The position numbers and the translations under genes were made by a program. From contig CADCHN010000005.1 of assembly GCA_902801295.1 (NCBI GenBank), forward strand, positions 1 to 64,000: a stretch of DNA of 64,000 bases. The letters run 5' to 3'. Of the stretch, positions 15,190 to 24,063 are shown one piece after another. The notes under the pieces are model-generated. The model was not told where the DNA came from, did not search any database, and was given only the letters and a program-made list of their open reading frames with translations. Numbering within the stretch: position 1 is the first letter of the stretch; the number at the start of each line of letters is the position of its first letter. The stretch comes from Oscillospiraceae bacterium (lineage in GTDB: Bacteria; Bacillota; Clostridia; Oscillospirales; Oscillospiraceae).

Positions 15190-16957
15190 TGTAGAAATAC
15201 TTGTCGGGATAGCGGGACGTAACAAGAATGCAGTCGCTCTCCAGATAGAAGGCGTAGCGCCAGCCGCCGTTGGCGATCAGACTCTCATCCTCGGCAACAG
15301 AGCTTCTGCTGCTGTCCAGAAAAGGGAGCGTATATTCCGTATCGACGAAACTGAGCTCGGTGGCATGGTGGAAGATAAAGCTGATGCCGTTTTCATCAGC
15401 GTCAGTGACCTGGATCCACTCCCCGCTGTCTGAGCTCCAGGTGCCAAGCCAGTCCTCTGGATCGACGGCAGAGGAGGAAAATACCTGTTTGCCTTCCTCC
15501 AGCGCCCGTTCGGCCCAGGAGGCAAAGGGATCCAGAGCACCATAATCATACACCGTATGGTTTTCGTCAATATAGCGGATCATGTGGTCGTCTTTAAAAT
15601 ACAGACGGTGTTCTTCCCCGCCGTTAAACATAAACGCAAAGACCAGCTTACCGTCGTGGTAGTAATACTCGCGGCTGTAATTCCAGCCGTCGGTGCCGTT
15701 GGACAAAACCACTTTGCTGTCGGCGGCTGTGGGGGTATAGTAGATGTCCCGAATGCGGTCGATTTCCTCGAGCAGTTCATCCTCCGTGATCGAAAAATCG
15801 TCGTTCTCAATAGAAGCCTGGTTCGGATCGGGGCGGACAAAGCGGAAGGCTTTGCCGTCAAAAAAGCCGTCAAAGCTCGCGTTGCCATATTCGTCCGGCG
15901 AATCATAGATATGCAGCGTGACGGTATCATCAGCAAGTTCCACCCAGCCCTGGAAGCCGGAGAAATCAGACGCGGAGAAAAGAGCGATCCCGTCGTGGGT
16001 GATAAGCTGCGCATCAGCCTCAAAACCGACCAAACGGTAGAAACCGACGATAAAATGAAAGCGTCCGTCAGCATAGTCCGAGATGCGCATGGAGGAAAGG
16101 CTGTCTGCCTCAAGCTCCCAATCACCGAGGGCGGCGTCAGCCGCAGCATCGTCCGGGGCAGATCCGATCAAGGGCAGTTTGCGGCTCCAGTATTTGAGCG
16201 TCCAGGTCTCCATCCCGTCGAGCTTTTCCTTCGATACCTCTGCGTACTGGATCCCGGCTGGATAAAACATCACGTCGCCCGCGTAGGCCGCGTAATAGAG
16301 ATACAGCGTTGTCCCGTCACTCTCCGCATAGCAGGGGTAGCAGATAAACCCGCCGCCGACGCCCAACGGGGGCAGATAATAGCTGCCGTCGGAATAGTAA
16401 TAATTTGCGTTCGCATCCTCGCCATGCTCCCGCAGCGCGCGGATGGTGCTGTCTGAGAAATGGTAGACGGTTTTCAGAATGCGATCTGTCTTTTCAGCGT
16501 CATAGCGATAGCAGCCCTGCCAGCGGCCGAGGGGATCGCCGTCGTGGAGGTATTCCTCTGTGGGGCCTGGATAGCCGTCGAAGTTTACAATCAGCTCGAA
16601 GCCGCTGCGCATCAGATTGATCGCGCAGGCAGGGTCATCGGTAAAGCTGACGATATCAGAGCTGCCGTACCAGGCAAACCGGGAGAGAAAGATCATCAGA
16701 TCCTCGGGAATCTCGCTGAGATCCACGCTGCGGCGGGCCAGGGGAGCGGGCGTTTCCGCCGGGGCCGTCTCTTTGGTGAAGGGAGAATTATCCTCGGCCG
16801 GAGACGATGCTTCATCATTCGGCCTGTCGTCCCGCGCGCTGTGTCTCATATGACGTTCGGTCCGCTCCTCGTCCTCGTTGTCCCGCGAACGATCCCCGCA
16901 GGCGGCGAGAGAACAGAGCATCAAAACAGCCAGCAGCAGACAAAGAAATCTCTTCAT
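15185..16957 (-). CDS. Large uncharacterised lipoprotein
   Basis: A 590-residue protein with a lipoprotein signal peptide: hydrophobic core and lipobox LAAC with C20 as the expected lipid-modified cysteine. A charged low-complexity stretch (21-70) links it to a large extracytoplasmic part rich in Tyr, Asp and Trp. Two segments, around 275-310 (GDWELEADSLSSMRI) and 505-560 (LGTWSSDSGEWIQV), look like lipocalin-type beta-barrel openings, suggesting duplicated small beta domains. No enzyme motif was recognised. Monocistronic with a good promoter. Confidence 0.75.
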   Translation of the reverse strand: MKRFLCLLLAVLMLCSLAACGDRSRDNEDEERTERHMRHSARDDRPNDEASSPAEDNSPFTKETAPAETPAPLARRSVDLSEIPEDLMIFLSRFAWYGSSDIVSFTDDPACAINLMRSGFELIVNFDGYPGPTEEYLHDGDPLGRWQGCYRYDAEKTDRILKTVYHFSDSTIRALREHGEDANANYYYSDGSYYLPPLGVGGGFICYPCYAESDGTTLYLYYAAYAGDVMFYPAGIQYAEVSKEKLDGMETWTLKYWSRKLPLIGSAPDDAAADAALGDWELEADSLSSMRISDYADGRFHFIVGFYRLVGFEADAQLITHDGIALFSASDFSGFQGWVELADDTVTLHIYDSPDEYGNASFDGFFDGKAFRFVRPDPNQASIENDDFSITEDELLEEIDRIRDIYYTPTAADSKVVLSNGTDGWNYSREYYYHDGKLVFAFMFNGGEEHRLYFKDDHMIRYIDENHTVYDYGALDPFASWAERALEEGKQVFSSSAVDPEDWLGTWSSDSGEWIQVTDADENGISFIFHHATELSFVDTEYTLPFLDSSRSSVAEDESLIANGGWRYAFYLESDCILVTSRYPDKYFYK

Positions 16958-16987
16958 GATCTTACCTCTTTACTGATTTTATTTTAT

Positions 16988-17016
16988 ATTATACCACAAG
17001 ACGACCAAGCTCACAA
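16988..17016 (-). promoter_or_regulatory. Sigma-A promoter of the lipoprotein gene
   Basis: TTGTGA, 17 bases, TATAAT on the minus strand; the -10 element ends 31 bases before the ATG, and AGAGGT serves as ribosome-binding site. Confidence 0.7.
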
Positions 17017-17043
17017 GCAAACGATGGCCCCTTTAAGAAAGCT

Positions 17044-17076
17044 AAAAAATCCCTGTCCCGAAAAACGGAACAGGGA
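17044..17076 (-). terminator. Terminator of the branched-chain aminotransferase gene
   Basis: On the minus strand TCCCTGTTCCG pairs with CGGGACAGGGA around a 5-base T loop and is followed by TTTTTTAG. Confidence 0.8.
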
Positions 17077-17096
17077 TAAAGCTGTTTTTGCCTGGA

Positions 17097-18173
17097 TCAG
17101 ATGTGACCGATCTCCACGGACCAGCCGTCGGGACCCTTGGCGCGGCCCCACTGGATATCGGTGAGCTCTTTGTAGGCGTGGGCGGAGATCGGGCCGATCT
17201 CGCCGTTGTTGATCTTCATGATCTTGTCGCCCCACTTCAGTTCGCCGACAGGGCTGATAACGGCGGCGGTGCCGGTGCCGAACATCTCGTCCAGCTTGCC
17301 GGCGTCATAGGCGTCAGCCACTTCCTGAATGGCGATCTGGCGCTCGGTGACAGTGTAGCCGTCGCGACGCAGCAGCTCGATCATGGATTTTCTGGTGATG
17401 CCTGGCAGGATGCTGCCGTCGAGCTCGGGCGTGATGACCTCGCCGTCGATGACAAAGAAGATGTTCATCGCGCCGACTTCGCCGACGTACTTTTTCTCCA
17501 CGCCGTCGAGCCAGAGAACCTGGGAGTAGCCCTTCTCGTGGGCGATGGTCTGCGCGCGCATGCTGGAGGCGTAGTTGCCGCCGGTCTTGGCAAAGCCGGT
17601 GCCGCCACGGACGGCACGGACGTATTCCTCTTCCACATAGATGGGCACAGGCTTCAGGCCGCTCTCGTAGTAGGCGCCGCTGGGGCTGAGCAGCACGCAG
17701 TAGATATAGGAATCGGCCTCTTTAACGCCGAGCTTGGACTCGTTGCCGATGATGAAGGGACGGATGTACAGAGAAGCGCCCTCAGCCTCGGGGATCCAGT
17801 CTTTGTCGATCATAACCAGCTCTTTCAGACTTTCTACGCAGAAATCAACGTCCAGCTGGGGGATGCAAAGACGTTCGTTGGAGCGGTTGAGGCGCTTGAA
17901 GTTTTCCTCAGGGCGGAACAGCAGCACGCGGCCGTCGGTGCTCCGATAGGCCTTCATGCCTTCAAAGGTCTCCTGCGCGTAGTGCAGAACGGTGCTCGCA
18001 GGGCTCAGAGTGATGGGGCCGTAGGGAACGATGCGTGCGTCGTGCCAGCCAATCCCGCGGTCGTATTCCATCAGCATCATGTGATCGGTAAATACCGAGC
18101 CGAAGCCGAGCTTATCTCCCTTGCCGGGCTTTTTCTTGGGGTGCTGGGTCAGTTCGATTCTGAGATTCTCCAT
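17097..18173 (-). CDS. ilvE: Branched-chain amino-acid aminotransferase
   Basis: A 358-residue PLP enzyme of fold type IV exchanging amino groups between Leu, Ile or Val and 2-oxoglutarate. It is of the longer, eukaryotic-like BCAT subgroup: GGTGFAKTGGNYASS contains the catalytic lysine (K196), followed by VLWLDGVEKKYVGEVGAMN and the phosphate-binding GTGTAAVISPVG. Length and motifs are complete. It is divergent from a FadR-type regulator and lies near a 2-oxoacid:ferredoxin oxidoreductase operon, so it could act in either branched-chain synthesis or oxidative breakdown. Confidence 0.95.
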   Translation of the reverse strand: MENLRIELTQHPKKKPGKGDKLGFGSVFTDHMMLMEYDRGIGWHDARIVPYGPITLSPASTVLHYAQETFEGMKAYRSTDGRVLLFRPEENFKRLNRSNERLCIPQLDVDFCVESLKELVMIDKDWIPEAEGASLYIRPFIIGNESKLGVKEADSYIYCVLLSPSGAYYESGLKPVPIYVEEEYVRAVRGGTGFAKTGGNYASSMRAQTIAHEKGYSQVLWLDGVEKKYVGEVGAMNIFFVIDGEVITPELDGSILPGITRKSMIELLRRDGYTVTERQIAIQEVADAYDAGKLDEMFGTGTAAVISPVGELKWGDKIMKINNGEIGPISAHAYKELTDIQWGRAKGPDGWSVEIGHI

Positions 18174-18202
18174 GTCGTAAAACCCTCTTTTCGAATTATT
18201 TG

Positions 18203-18231
18203 TTGTTTTCCAGAGATAATTTCGCTATAAT
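18203..18231 (+). promoter_or_regulatory. Sigma-A promoter of the GntR/FadR-type regulator
   Basis: TTGTTT, 17 bases, TATAAT; the start codon follows 21 bases after the -10 element, with GGGAGG as ribosome-binding site. No clear TTGT-N3-ACAA palindrome is visible in this divergent region. Confidence 0.7.
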
Positions 18232-18252
18232 CAATCGCGGGAGGCGAAGCCT

Positions 18253-18939
18253 ATGTCATACAGAACAAACGCCTTGTCGGTGCGGATCGCCGATTCCATC
18301 ACGGAAATGATCGTTCAACAGAAATATCATCCGGGGGACAAGCTGCCCAATGAGCTGGAGCTGTCCGAGGAGCTGAAGGTCAGCCGCACCACTCTGCGCG
18401 AAGCGCTGCGGATTCTGGCCACCCGCGGTCTTGTGGAAGTGCGGCGAGGGATCGGAACCTTTGTCACCCGCAGTCAGAGTATCCATGCCGACTATGACGT
18501 GCTGAAAATTCAGAATACCAACGTCAACGTCAAGGATCTTTATGAAATGCGCCTCATGATCGAGCCGCAGGCCGCCTATTATGCCTGCCTGCGCGCCAGC
18601 GACGAGGAACTGGATACGATCTTCCGTTACGGGGAAATGGACGAGCAGATGATTTCGCAGCGGGATCCCCAGTGGGACGAATACGAGCAGAAGTTCCACA
18701 ATGCCGTCGCATCAGCATCGCACAATCAATTTATCACGTCGCTGCTGCCGGTGTTCAATCGGGCCATCCATCAGGGCATCATCCTGGCCAATCAGTCTCC
18801 GCAGGTCGCGGAGCTGACGCTGCGCGACCATAGGCTCGTGATGCAATACCTGCGGGAACGCTATCCCGAAGGAGCCAAGGCGGCGATGCATCTGCATATG
18901 ATCAACACGATGCGGGCTTTCTCCATTGATGTGGATTGA
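18253..18939 (+). CDS. GntR family (FadR subfamily) transcriptional regulator
   Basis: 228 residues. The N-terminal winged helix-turn-helix (about 8-75) carries PGDKLPNELELSEELKVSRTTLREALRILATRGLV, given here only as its key blocks PGDKLPNE, VSRTTLREALR and GIGTFV, all GntR hallmarks. The C-terminal helical FCD domain has DLYEMRLMIEPQAA and histidines (H155-like, H209, H213 region: FHNAV, DHRLV, HLHMI) that in this family bind a metal and a small carboxylate. It is divergent from ilvE and close to the oxidoreductase operon, whose leader contains a TTGT...ACAA palindrome of the FadR type; control of that operon is a fair inference. Confidence 0.9.
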   Translation: MSYRTNALSVRIADSITEMIVQQKYHPGDKLPNELELSEELKVSRTTLREALRILATRGLVEVRRGIGTFVTRSQSIHADYDVLKIQNTNVNVKDLYEMRLMIEPQAAYYACLRASDEELDTIFRYGEMDEQMISQRDPQWDEYEQKFHNAVASASHNQFITSLLPVFNRAIHQGIILANQSPQVAELTLRDHRLVMQYLRERYPEGAKAAMHLHMINTMRAFSIDVD

Positions 18940-18953
18940 GTCATCGCTTGAAT

Positions 18954-18998
18954 AAAAGGCTTTTCTGTGCTGTTTGAGGCGCAGAAAAGCCTTTTTTT
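18954..18998. terminator. Bidirectional terminator between regulator and oxidoreductase operon
   Basis: AAAAGGCTTTTCTG and CAGAAAAGCCTTTT form a 14-bp stem; T-runs follow on the plus strand (TTTTTTT), with a weaker one on the minus strand. It separates two convergent genes. Confidence 0.85.
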
Positions 18999-19005
18999 CA
19001 TGTGT

Positions 19006-19542
19006 TTACTCGATGCAGGCGGCGCCGCGCAGCAGAGCTTCGCGGTTGAGCGGGATAAGCTTGGCCTTCTTCTGGCCGAGCTTTTCAAGCAGCGCGTCCA
19101 GAACGGTCTCGACTTCCACGCACTTGGACTTGCCAAGATAGGCGCCGAGCATGATCATGTTGGCGACCTTGTTGTTGCCGAGCTCAGCGGCGAGCTCGTT
19201 GCAGGGGATATAATAGGCATTCACGTCCTCACGCTTGACCTTGACGTCGATCATGGAGCTGTTGACGAAAATGGAGCCGCCGGGGACGACCTTGTCTTCA
19301 AACTTTTCCAAAGAGGGACGGTTCATCACAATCAGGGAGGTGGGGCGGGTGATCAGCGGGCTGTCGATCTCCTCGTCGGAGAGCATCACGCTGCAGTTGG
19401 CCGTGCCGCCGCGCATCTCGGGCCCGTAGGAGGGAACCCAGGTGGTGTGCTTGCCTTCCATCATGCCCGCAGCAGCCAGCAGTTGGCCCATCAGCAGAAC
19501 GCCCTGTCCGCCAAAGCCTGCGAAAATGTTTTTCTCGACCAT
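19006..19542 (-). CDS. korC: 2-oxoacid:ferredoxin oxidoreductase, gamma subunit
   Basis: 178 residues of the pyruvate/ketoisovalerate oxidoreductase gamma family: FAGFGGQGVLLMGQLLA at the start and WVPSYGPEMRGGTANCSV are the two diagnostic blocks, involved in CoA binding and subunit contact. Part of the heterotetrameric enzyme that converts a 2-oxoacid plus CoA to acyl-CoA, CO2 and reduced ferredoxin in the cytoplasm. Last gene of the operon, 3 bases after the beta subunit. The Kor symbol is provisional: a branched-chain (Vor) enzyme is equally possible. Confidence 0.88.
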   Translation of the reverse strand: MVEKNIFAGFGGQGVLLMGQLLAAAGMMEGKHTTWVPSYGPEMRGGTANCSVMLSDEEIDSPLITRPTSLIVMNRPSLEKFEDKVVPGGSIFVNSSMIDVKVKREDVNAYYIPCNELAAELGNNKVANMIMLGAYLGKSKCVEVETVLDALLEKLGQKKAKLIPLNREALLRGAACIE

Positions 19543-19545
19543 GTC

Positions 19546-20280
<735 letters not shown>

Positions 20281-20283
20281 TAC

Positions 20284-21351
20284 TTATGCCCTCCTCATCT
20301 TCATAATGCGCTCGGCGATATCTTCCGCCGTGGGGATGATGCTGCCGGCCTTGCCCATAAATTCGCAGGGCTTGCAGCCATTGACGGCCAGGCGGATATC
20401 TTCGTACATCTGTCCGTCGCTCATCTCCACCGTCAGGCAGCCCTTGACGCTCTCCTGGGCGATCGCGTCATGCACAGTCTCGGTGGGGAAGGGCCACAGG
20501 GTGATCGGGCGAACCAGGCCGACCTTCACGCCCTGCTCCTCGAGGATACGGACCGCGGCCTTGCAAACACGAGCCACCGTGCCGTAAGCGCAGAGGATAT
20601 ACTCGGCGCCCTCGGTGTGGTAAGTCTCGACCATCTTCTCGTTCTTCTCGATCTCCGCATAGCGCTCATGCAGACGGTTGATGAGCACGTCCAGATCCTC
20701 GGTCTCAATATACAGGGAGTTGAGGACGGCACGGGGACGGTCGCCCTTGGGGTCGTAGCCCTGAGCGGCCCAAGGCTTCTCGGGCATCTCGGGGTTGGGG
20801 TTCATCTTGAGCTCCACAGGCTCCATCATCTGGCCGATCAGACCGTCGGCAAGGATCATGACGGGCGTACGGTACTTGTCAGCAGTGTCAAAAGCCTTCT
20901 GCATCAGGTTGCAGGTCTCCTGAATGGAGGAGGGGGCAAACACGACCAGGCGGTAATCGCCGTGGCCGCCACCCTTGACGGCCTGGAAATAGTCGCCCTG
21001 GGAGGCCTGAATGTTGCCGAGGCCGGGGCCGCCGCGCATCATGTTGACAATGACGCAGGGGATCTCAGCTGCCGCGCAGGTGGAAATACCCTCCTGCTTC
21101 AGGCTGATTCCGGGGCTGGAGGAAGAGGTCATAACTCTCGCTCCGGCGCCGCCGGCACCATAGACCATGTTGATGGCCGCCAGTTCGCTCTCGGCCTGCA
21201 GGAAGCAGCCGCCGACCTGGGGCAGACGCAGGGACATGTACTCGGGGATATCGTTCTGCGGGGTGATGGGGTAGCCGAAGAAGTAGCGGCATCCCGCCTG
21301 GATTGCGGCCTCGGCTATCGCTTCGCAACCCTTCATCAGTTTCAAAGCCAT
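20284..21351 (-). CDS. korA: 2-oxoacid:ferredoxin oxidoreductase, alpha subunit
   Basis: 355 residues with the pyrimidine-binding transketolase-like domain: GCRYFFGYPITPQNDIPEYM (N-terminal substrate/TPP region), ASQGDYFQAVKGGGHGDYR and the C-terminal transketolase-like domain III with VRPITLWPFP. Equivalent to KorA or VorB of other Clostridia. With the beta subunit it forms the active site. It starts 12 bases after the ferredoxin gene and ends 3 bases before the beta gene. Confidence 0.9.
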   Translation of the reverse strand: MALKLMKGCEAIAEAAIQAGCRYFFGYPITPQNDIPEYMSLRLPQVGGCFLQAESELAAINMVYGAGGAGARVMTSSSSPGISLKQEGISTCAAAEIPCVIVNMMRGGPGLGNIQASQGDYFQAVKGGGHGDYRLVVFAPSSIQETCNLMQKAFDTADKYRTPVMILADGLIGQMMEPVELKMNPNPEMPEKPWAAQGYDPKGDRPRAVLNSLYIETEDLDVLINRLHERYAEIEKNEKMVETYHTEGAEYILCAYGTVARVCKAAVRILEEQGVKVGLVRPITLWPFPTETVHDAIAQESVKGCLTVEMSDGQMYEDIRLAVNGCKPCEFMGKAGSIIPTAEDIAERIMKMRRA

Positions 21352-21363
21352 CGTCCTTCCTCC

Positions 21364-21570
21364 TTACTTTTCGATCTGAATGGCAACGTCAGGGCAGGTC
21401 AGCGCGCAGGACTTGCAGGCGATGCAGTTCTCCTGATGCGCGACAACGGCAGGATAATAGCCCTTCGCGTTCAGGTGAGACTTGGCAATCTCCAGCACGC
21501 CCTTCGGGCAGGCACGGACGCAAAGCCCGCAGCCCTTGCAGGTGTCTTCCAAGATGGTCACTTTTATCAT
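21364..21570 (-). CDS. korD: 2-oxoacid:ferredoxin oxidoreductase, delta subunit (2[4Fe-4S] ferredoxin type)
   Basis: A 68-residue ferredoxin-like subunit. Two full CxxCxxCxxxC motifs are seen, C11-C14-C17-C21 and C49-C52-C55-C59, enough for two [4Fe-4S] clusters passing electrons from the thiamine site to free ferredoxin. First of the four enzyme genes, 36 bases after the ATPase gene; small size is normal for the delta subunit. Confidence 0.92.
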   Translation of the reverse strand: MIKVTILEDTCKGCGLCVRACPKGVLEIAKSHLNAKGYYPAVVAHQENCIACKSCALTCPDVAIQIEK

Positions 21571-21606
21571 GGCATTTCCTCGCTTTCAAAAAATGATTTT
21601 TTCGTT

Positions 21607-22323
21607 TTAAAGACCTTCGTTCAGGAACTTATCCCAGCTTCTGTGCATCATCACCTCGATCGGATAGAGTTTGCCTATAAACGCCGGGTCAAGATCATTT
21701 TCCTCGGCGTACTGTGTAAACTGCTCCAGCATCTCCGGGCGGCCTGAGGTGCCCCAAACGGGGATTCCGGTGGCCTCCGAGAGCTCCTTGACCAGCTCAT
21801 AGCCCATTTTCAAATGTTCCAGATTCGTTAGCTCCGCAAGATTGGCATTATTGACGATGCCTGTTATATTCAGGCGCGATACCTTCTGAATTTTCTGCAG
21901 CATGGACATCGCATTCGGGAAATCCGCGCAGAGCGGACGCAGCGGGTTGACCACAAACAGAACATGCAGCATCTCGGGCGGGATCGCGTCGAAGTTGGGC
22001 TTATACTGACCCAACGCGACTGCGCCGATATGATCGCCGCCAACGTCAAAAATCACGGTGCCGTCGCCCCGCGTAAAGGCGGAGTAGACGCGCGGAGAAA
22101 CGGACAGAATCTCGATTTTTTTCAGCGCATAGGGAGGGGAGATGAGCTCAACGCCTGCGGCATCCAGCACATCGCCGCGCTCACTGGATCGGAAATAGGG
22201 ATTGATGACGTCCAGGTCGATCAGCGTGCATTTTCCCTTCGCTGCTGCGCGGACGGCCATGTTCAGCGACATCTCGCTTTTTCCGCCGCCGAAGCTGCCT
22301 AACATCACCCAATATTCCTTCAT
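21607..22323 (-). CDS. MinD/ParA-like P-loop ATPase heading the oxidoreductase operon
   Basis: From ATG 22323 the protein has 238 residues. It starts MKEYWVMLGSFGGGKSEMS, a P-loop (GSFGGGKS), continues with LIDLDVINPYFRSSE (switch I-like) and VIFDVGGDHIGA (Walker B / switch II), then VNPLRPL, a ParA/MinD or CobQ-type fold. The CxxC of Mrp/Nbp35 iron-sulphur carriers is absent. TAAGGAG lies 12 bases upstream of this ATG; another ATG four codons earlier sits directly on the Shine-Dalgarno sequence. First gene of the operon with the four oxidoreductase subunits, so a role in assembly or control of that enzyme is possible but unproven. Confidence 0.8.
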   Translation of the reverse strand: MKEYWVMLGSFGGGKSEMSLNMAVRAAAKGKCTLIDLDVINPYFRSSERGDVLDAAGVELISPPYALKKIEILSVSPRVYSAFTRGDGTVIFDVGGDHIGAVALGQYKPNFDAIPPEMLHVLFVVNPLRPLCADFPNAMSMLQKIQKVSRLNITGIVNNANLAELTNLEHLKMGYELVKELSEATGIPVWGTSGRPEMLEQFTQYAEENDLDPAFIGKLYPIEVMMHRSWDKFLNEGL

Positions 22324-22343
22324 GTGAGCACTCATCTCCTTAC

Positions 22344-22378
22344 AGTTGTCAGACAACTTAAACAAGATGTCTGACTAT
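22344..22378 (-). promoter_or_regulatory. Candidate FadR-type operator pair in the leader of the oxidoreductase operon
   Basis: AGTTGTCAGACAACT (22344-22358) is a perfect 7+1+7 palindrome with the TTGT-N3-ACAA form expected for FadR-subfamily regulators. A second, partial copy ATGTCTGACTAT lies at 22367-22378, sharing the GTCTGAC core. Both are downstream of the promoter, so binding would block elongation or initiation. The encoded FadR-type protein at 18253 is the obvious candidate. Confidence 0.6.
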
Positions 22379-22385
22379 TGTCTAT

Positions 22386-22414
22386 ATTTTAACAAATCTG
22401 AGGCAAATTGTCAA
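22386..22414 (-). promoter_or_regulatory. Sigma-A promoter of the ATPase-oxidoreductase operon
   Basis: On the minus strand TTGACA, 17 bases, TAAAAT. The -10 element is 63 bases before the ATPase start, leaving room for the operator palindromes in the leader. Confidence 0.8.
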
Positions 22415-22526
22415 TGCGAATTTGTGCTAAGTCCATGATTCCCCATGCCTCGACAGTAGAAAAATTTGACCGGAGCGTAACGAAAGAGAAATCAACTTTG
22501 CCTTTTTTCCATATGTTTTGCGCAAA

Positions 22527-22556
22527 TAAATCCCCCGACAAAAAAAGTCGGGGGAT
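22527..22556 (-). terminator. Terminator of the membrane-protein gene
   Basis: ATCCCCCGAC and GTCGGGGGAT form a 10-bp GC-rich stem with a 7-base loop; on the minus strand TTATTTG follows. Only a moderate T-tract. Confidence 0.65.
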
Positions 22557-22576
22557 CAGATACAGAAGGGAGACGG

Positions 22577-23458
22577 TTATGGATCCCTTCGGTGCACATC
22601 GTAGCTGCTTCGTTCGATTGACAGATCGTACATGGTCTTTTCACCGTCCGGCGATTCGAGAACCAGGACGGTGTCACCGGTCTTTTTGAAGGAAGCATAG
22701 ATGAGATAGCTCTCTATGTTTTCCTCATAACCGATCTGCACATCGCCGAATGAATCGTCCTCCAGATAGACCTGATAGCTGTCGTCGTATTCAATGCCGC
22801 AGGTTTCACCGCCGCTCGGCAGGAGGCTGGTATCATAGGTATGACTGCGCTTGTCAGCAATGCCATAGACGGTGGCTGCGGCCAGAATGAGGACGCTCAG
22901 GATCAGCCCTGCGATCCGGATGCGTTTATCGTGGAAAATATATAGGGGATAGATGATGAGCGTCACGGCGCAGAAGAGGGCAGAGAGCAAATGATTGGGG
23001 AAGAAGTGGATGGCTTCACCGAAAAAGCTGACATAGTGGAATCCCAGGAAGAGCAGCATCGGAGCAAGGATCAGCAGTCCCCACCACTTGTCCTTTTTCA
23101 TAAAATGCCCGACAAACGCCATGGGTAAGGTCAGCACGGTCCACTGAAACCAGGCGGGATAATATTTGAACAGGCCGAAGCCCAACGGACTGAACGGAAC
23201 CTGTACCAGGTACACCAACGGCTGGCTGATCAGGAAAAAGACAAAGACTTTCATCGCAGAGTCCAGCGGCGTTTTGCTTTTGACAATAATGATAATGGCA
23301 AACAGGATCCACCATTCAAACGAGATGGAGATGTCCCGGAACGAGGTGTCCTGCGTCGCCGGAATCATGGCCATGACGCCGGTGTAGAACCCGCAGATGA
23401 CCGCGAAAATAATGAGCTTTTTCCAGGTCAGATCAATACCGCCAAAAAGCTTTTTCAT
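22577..23458 (-). CDS. Uncharacterised multi-pass membrane protein
   Basis: From ATG 23458 (GGAGG 8 bases upstream) the protein has 293 residues: about six hydrophobic segments between residues 12 and 205, followed by an extracytoplasmic C-terminal domain of about 85 residues with short beta-like runs (EYDDSYQVYLEDDSF, DTVLVLESPDGEKTMYDL). No family recognised. Single gene with its own promoter and terminator. Confidence 0.7.
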   Translation of the reverse strand: MKKLFGGIDLTWKKLIIFAVICGFYTGVMAMIPATQDTSFRDISISFEWWILFAIIIIVKSKTPLDSAMKVFVFFLISQPLVYLVQVPFSPLGFGLFKYYPAWFQWTVLTLPMAFVGHFMKKDKWWGLLILAPMLLFLGFHYVSFFGEAIHFFPNHLLSALFCAVTLIIYPLYIFHDKRIRIAGLILSVLILAAATVYGIADKRSHTYDTSLLPSGGETCGIEYDDSYQVYLEDDSFGDVQIGYEENIESYLIYASFKKTGDTVLVLESPDGEKTMYDLSIERSSYDVHRRDP

Positions 23459-23501
23459 GAATGAACCTCCGATGGAAAAAATAAGCAATTGTTGATAAGA
23501 T

Positions 23502-23529
23502 ATTATAACATTCCCTCAAAAAATAGCAA
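23502..23529 (-). promoter_or_regulatory. Sigma-A promoter of the membrane-protein gene
   Basis: TTGCTA, 16 bases, TATAAT on the minus strand, 44 bases before the start codon. Confidence 0.65.
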
Positions 23530-23570
23530 TGAAAGATCAATTAAGAAAACCATTCCCTACTCCATGCTAT

Positions 23571-23603
23571 AAGAAAAGGCACCCTTCATGGGTGCCTTTT
23601 CTT
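23571..23603 (-). terminator. Terminator of tmRNA
   Basis: AAGAAAAGGCACCC and its exact complement enclose a 5-base loop; on the minus strand the stem's own 3' side ends in CCTTTTCTT. It begins two bases after the CCA end of tmRNA. Confidence 0.8.
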
Positions 23604-23604
23604 G

Positions 23605-23952
23605 TGGTGGAGGTGGGGGGAATCGGACCCCCGTCCGAAAGCGCTTTAACAGGAACTTCTCCGGGCGCAGACGGTTATTTACATTCCCTTGCCCCGGCGC
23701 GAACCGTCACGCTCCGAGGCTTGGTAGCTTCATGATTCATGGTGCGCTCAAAGCTTTGCGCACGCACGGGCACCACTTGTCGACGCCTCATCCCGGGCCG
23801 TGGTCCTCCCAGGCGAGACGCTCACTGCTTAGGCAGCGAGAAGAACAGTGTTATCGTTGTTCTTTAATTTATAAGTTGCCCATTTTATGGATGGTAGGCG
23901 CATCCGCCCGCTATTCCTGCCTCCACACCCCCGTCGAAACCAGTACACCCCC
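23605..23952 (-). ncRNA. ssrA: Transfer-messenger RNA (tmRNA)
   Basis: 348 bases on the minus strand. The 5' end GGGGGTG pairs with CACCTCC before a genomically encoded ACCA 3' end, forming the alanine-like acceptor stem; the T arm reads GGGGGTCCGATTCCCCC. The tag frame (23829-23879) starts at a GCA resume codon and encodes ATYKLKNNDNTVLLAA, then TAA. The tag is longer than the common 10-11 residues and ends VLLAA, a hydrophobic protease-recognition end. It releases stalled ribosomes together with SmpB, encoded just upstream at 24579 in the same direction. Confidence 0.95.
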
Positions 23953-24016
23953 TCGTCAGAAGAAACTCGCTGTGCTGGGTTGATTGGATGAATGCAGGAT
24001 GATTCTTGCTCCTTTC

Positions 24017-24050
24017 CGCTTCTGCAGTCGTTTTTCAGACTGCAGAAGCG
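24017..24050 (-). repeat. 13-bp perfect inverted repeat between the cyclophilin gene and tmRNA
   Basis: CGCTTCTGCAGTC and GACTGCAGAAGCG with an 8-base loop. No T-run follows on either strand (on the minus strand the T-run comes before the stem), so it is not a regular terminator; it may be an RNA processing or stability element in a smpB-ppi-ssrA transcript. Confidence 0.6.
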
Positions 24051-24063
24051 AAAAAAGAAAGAC

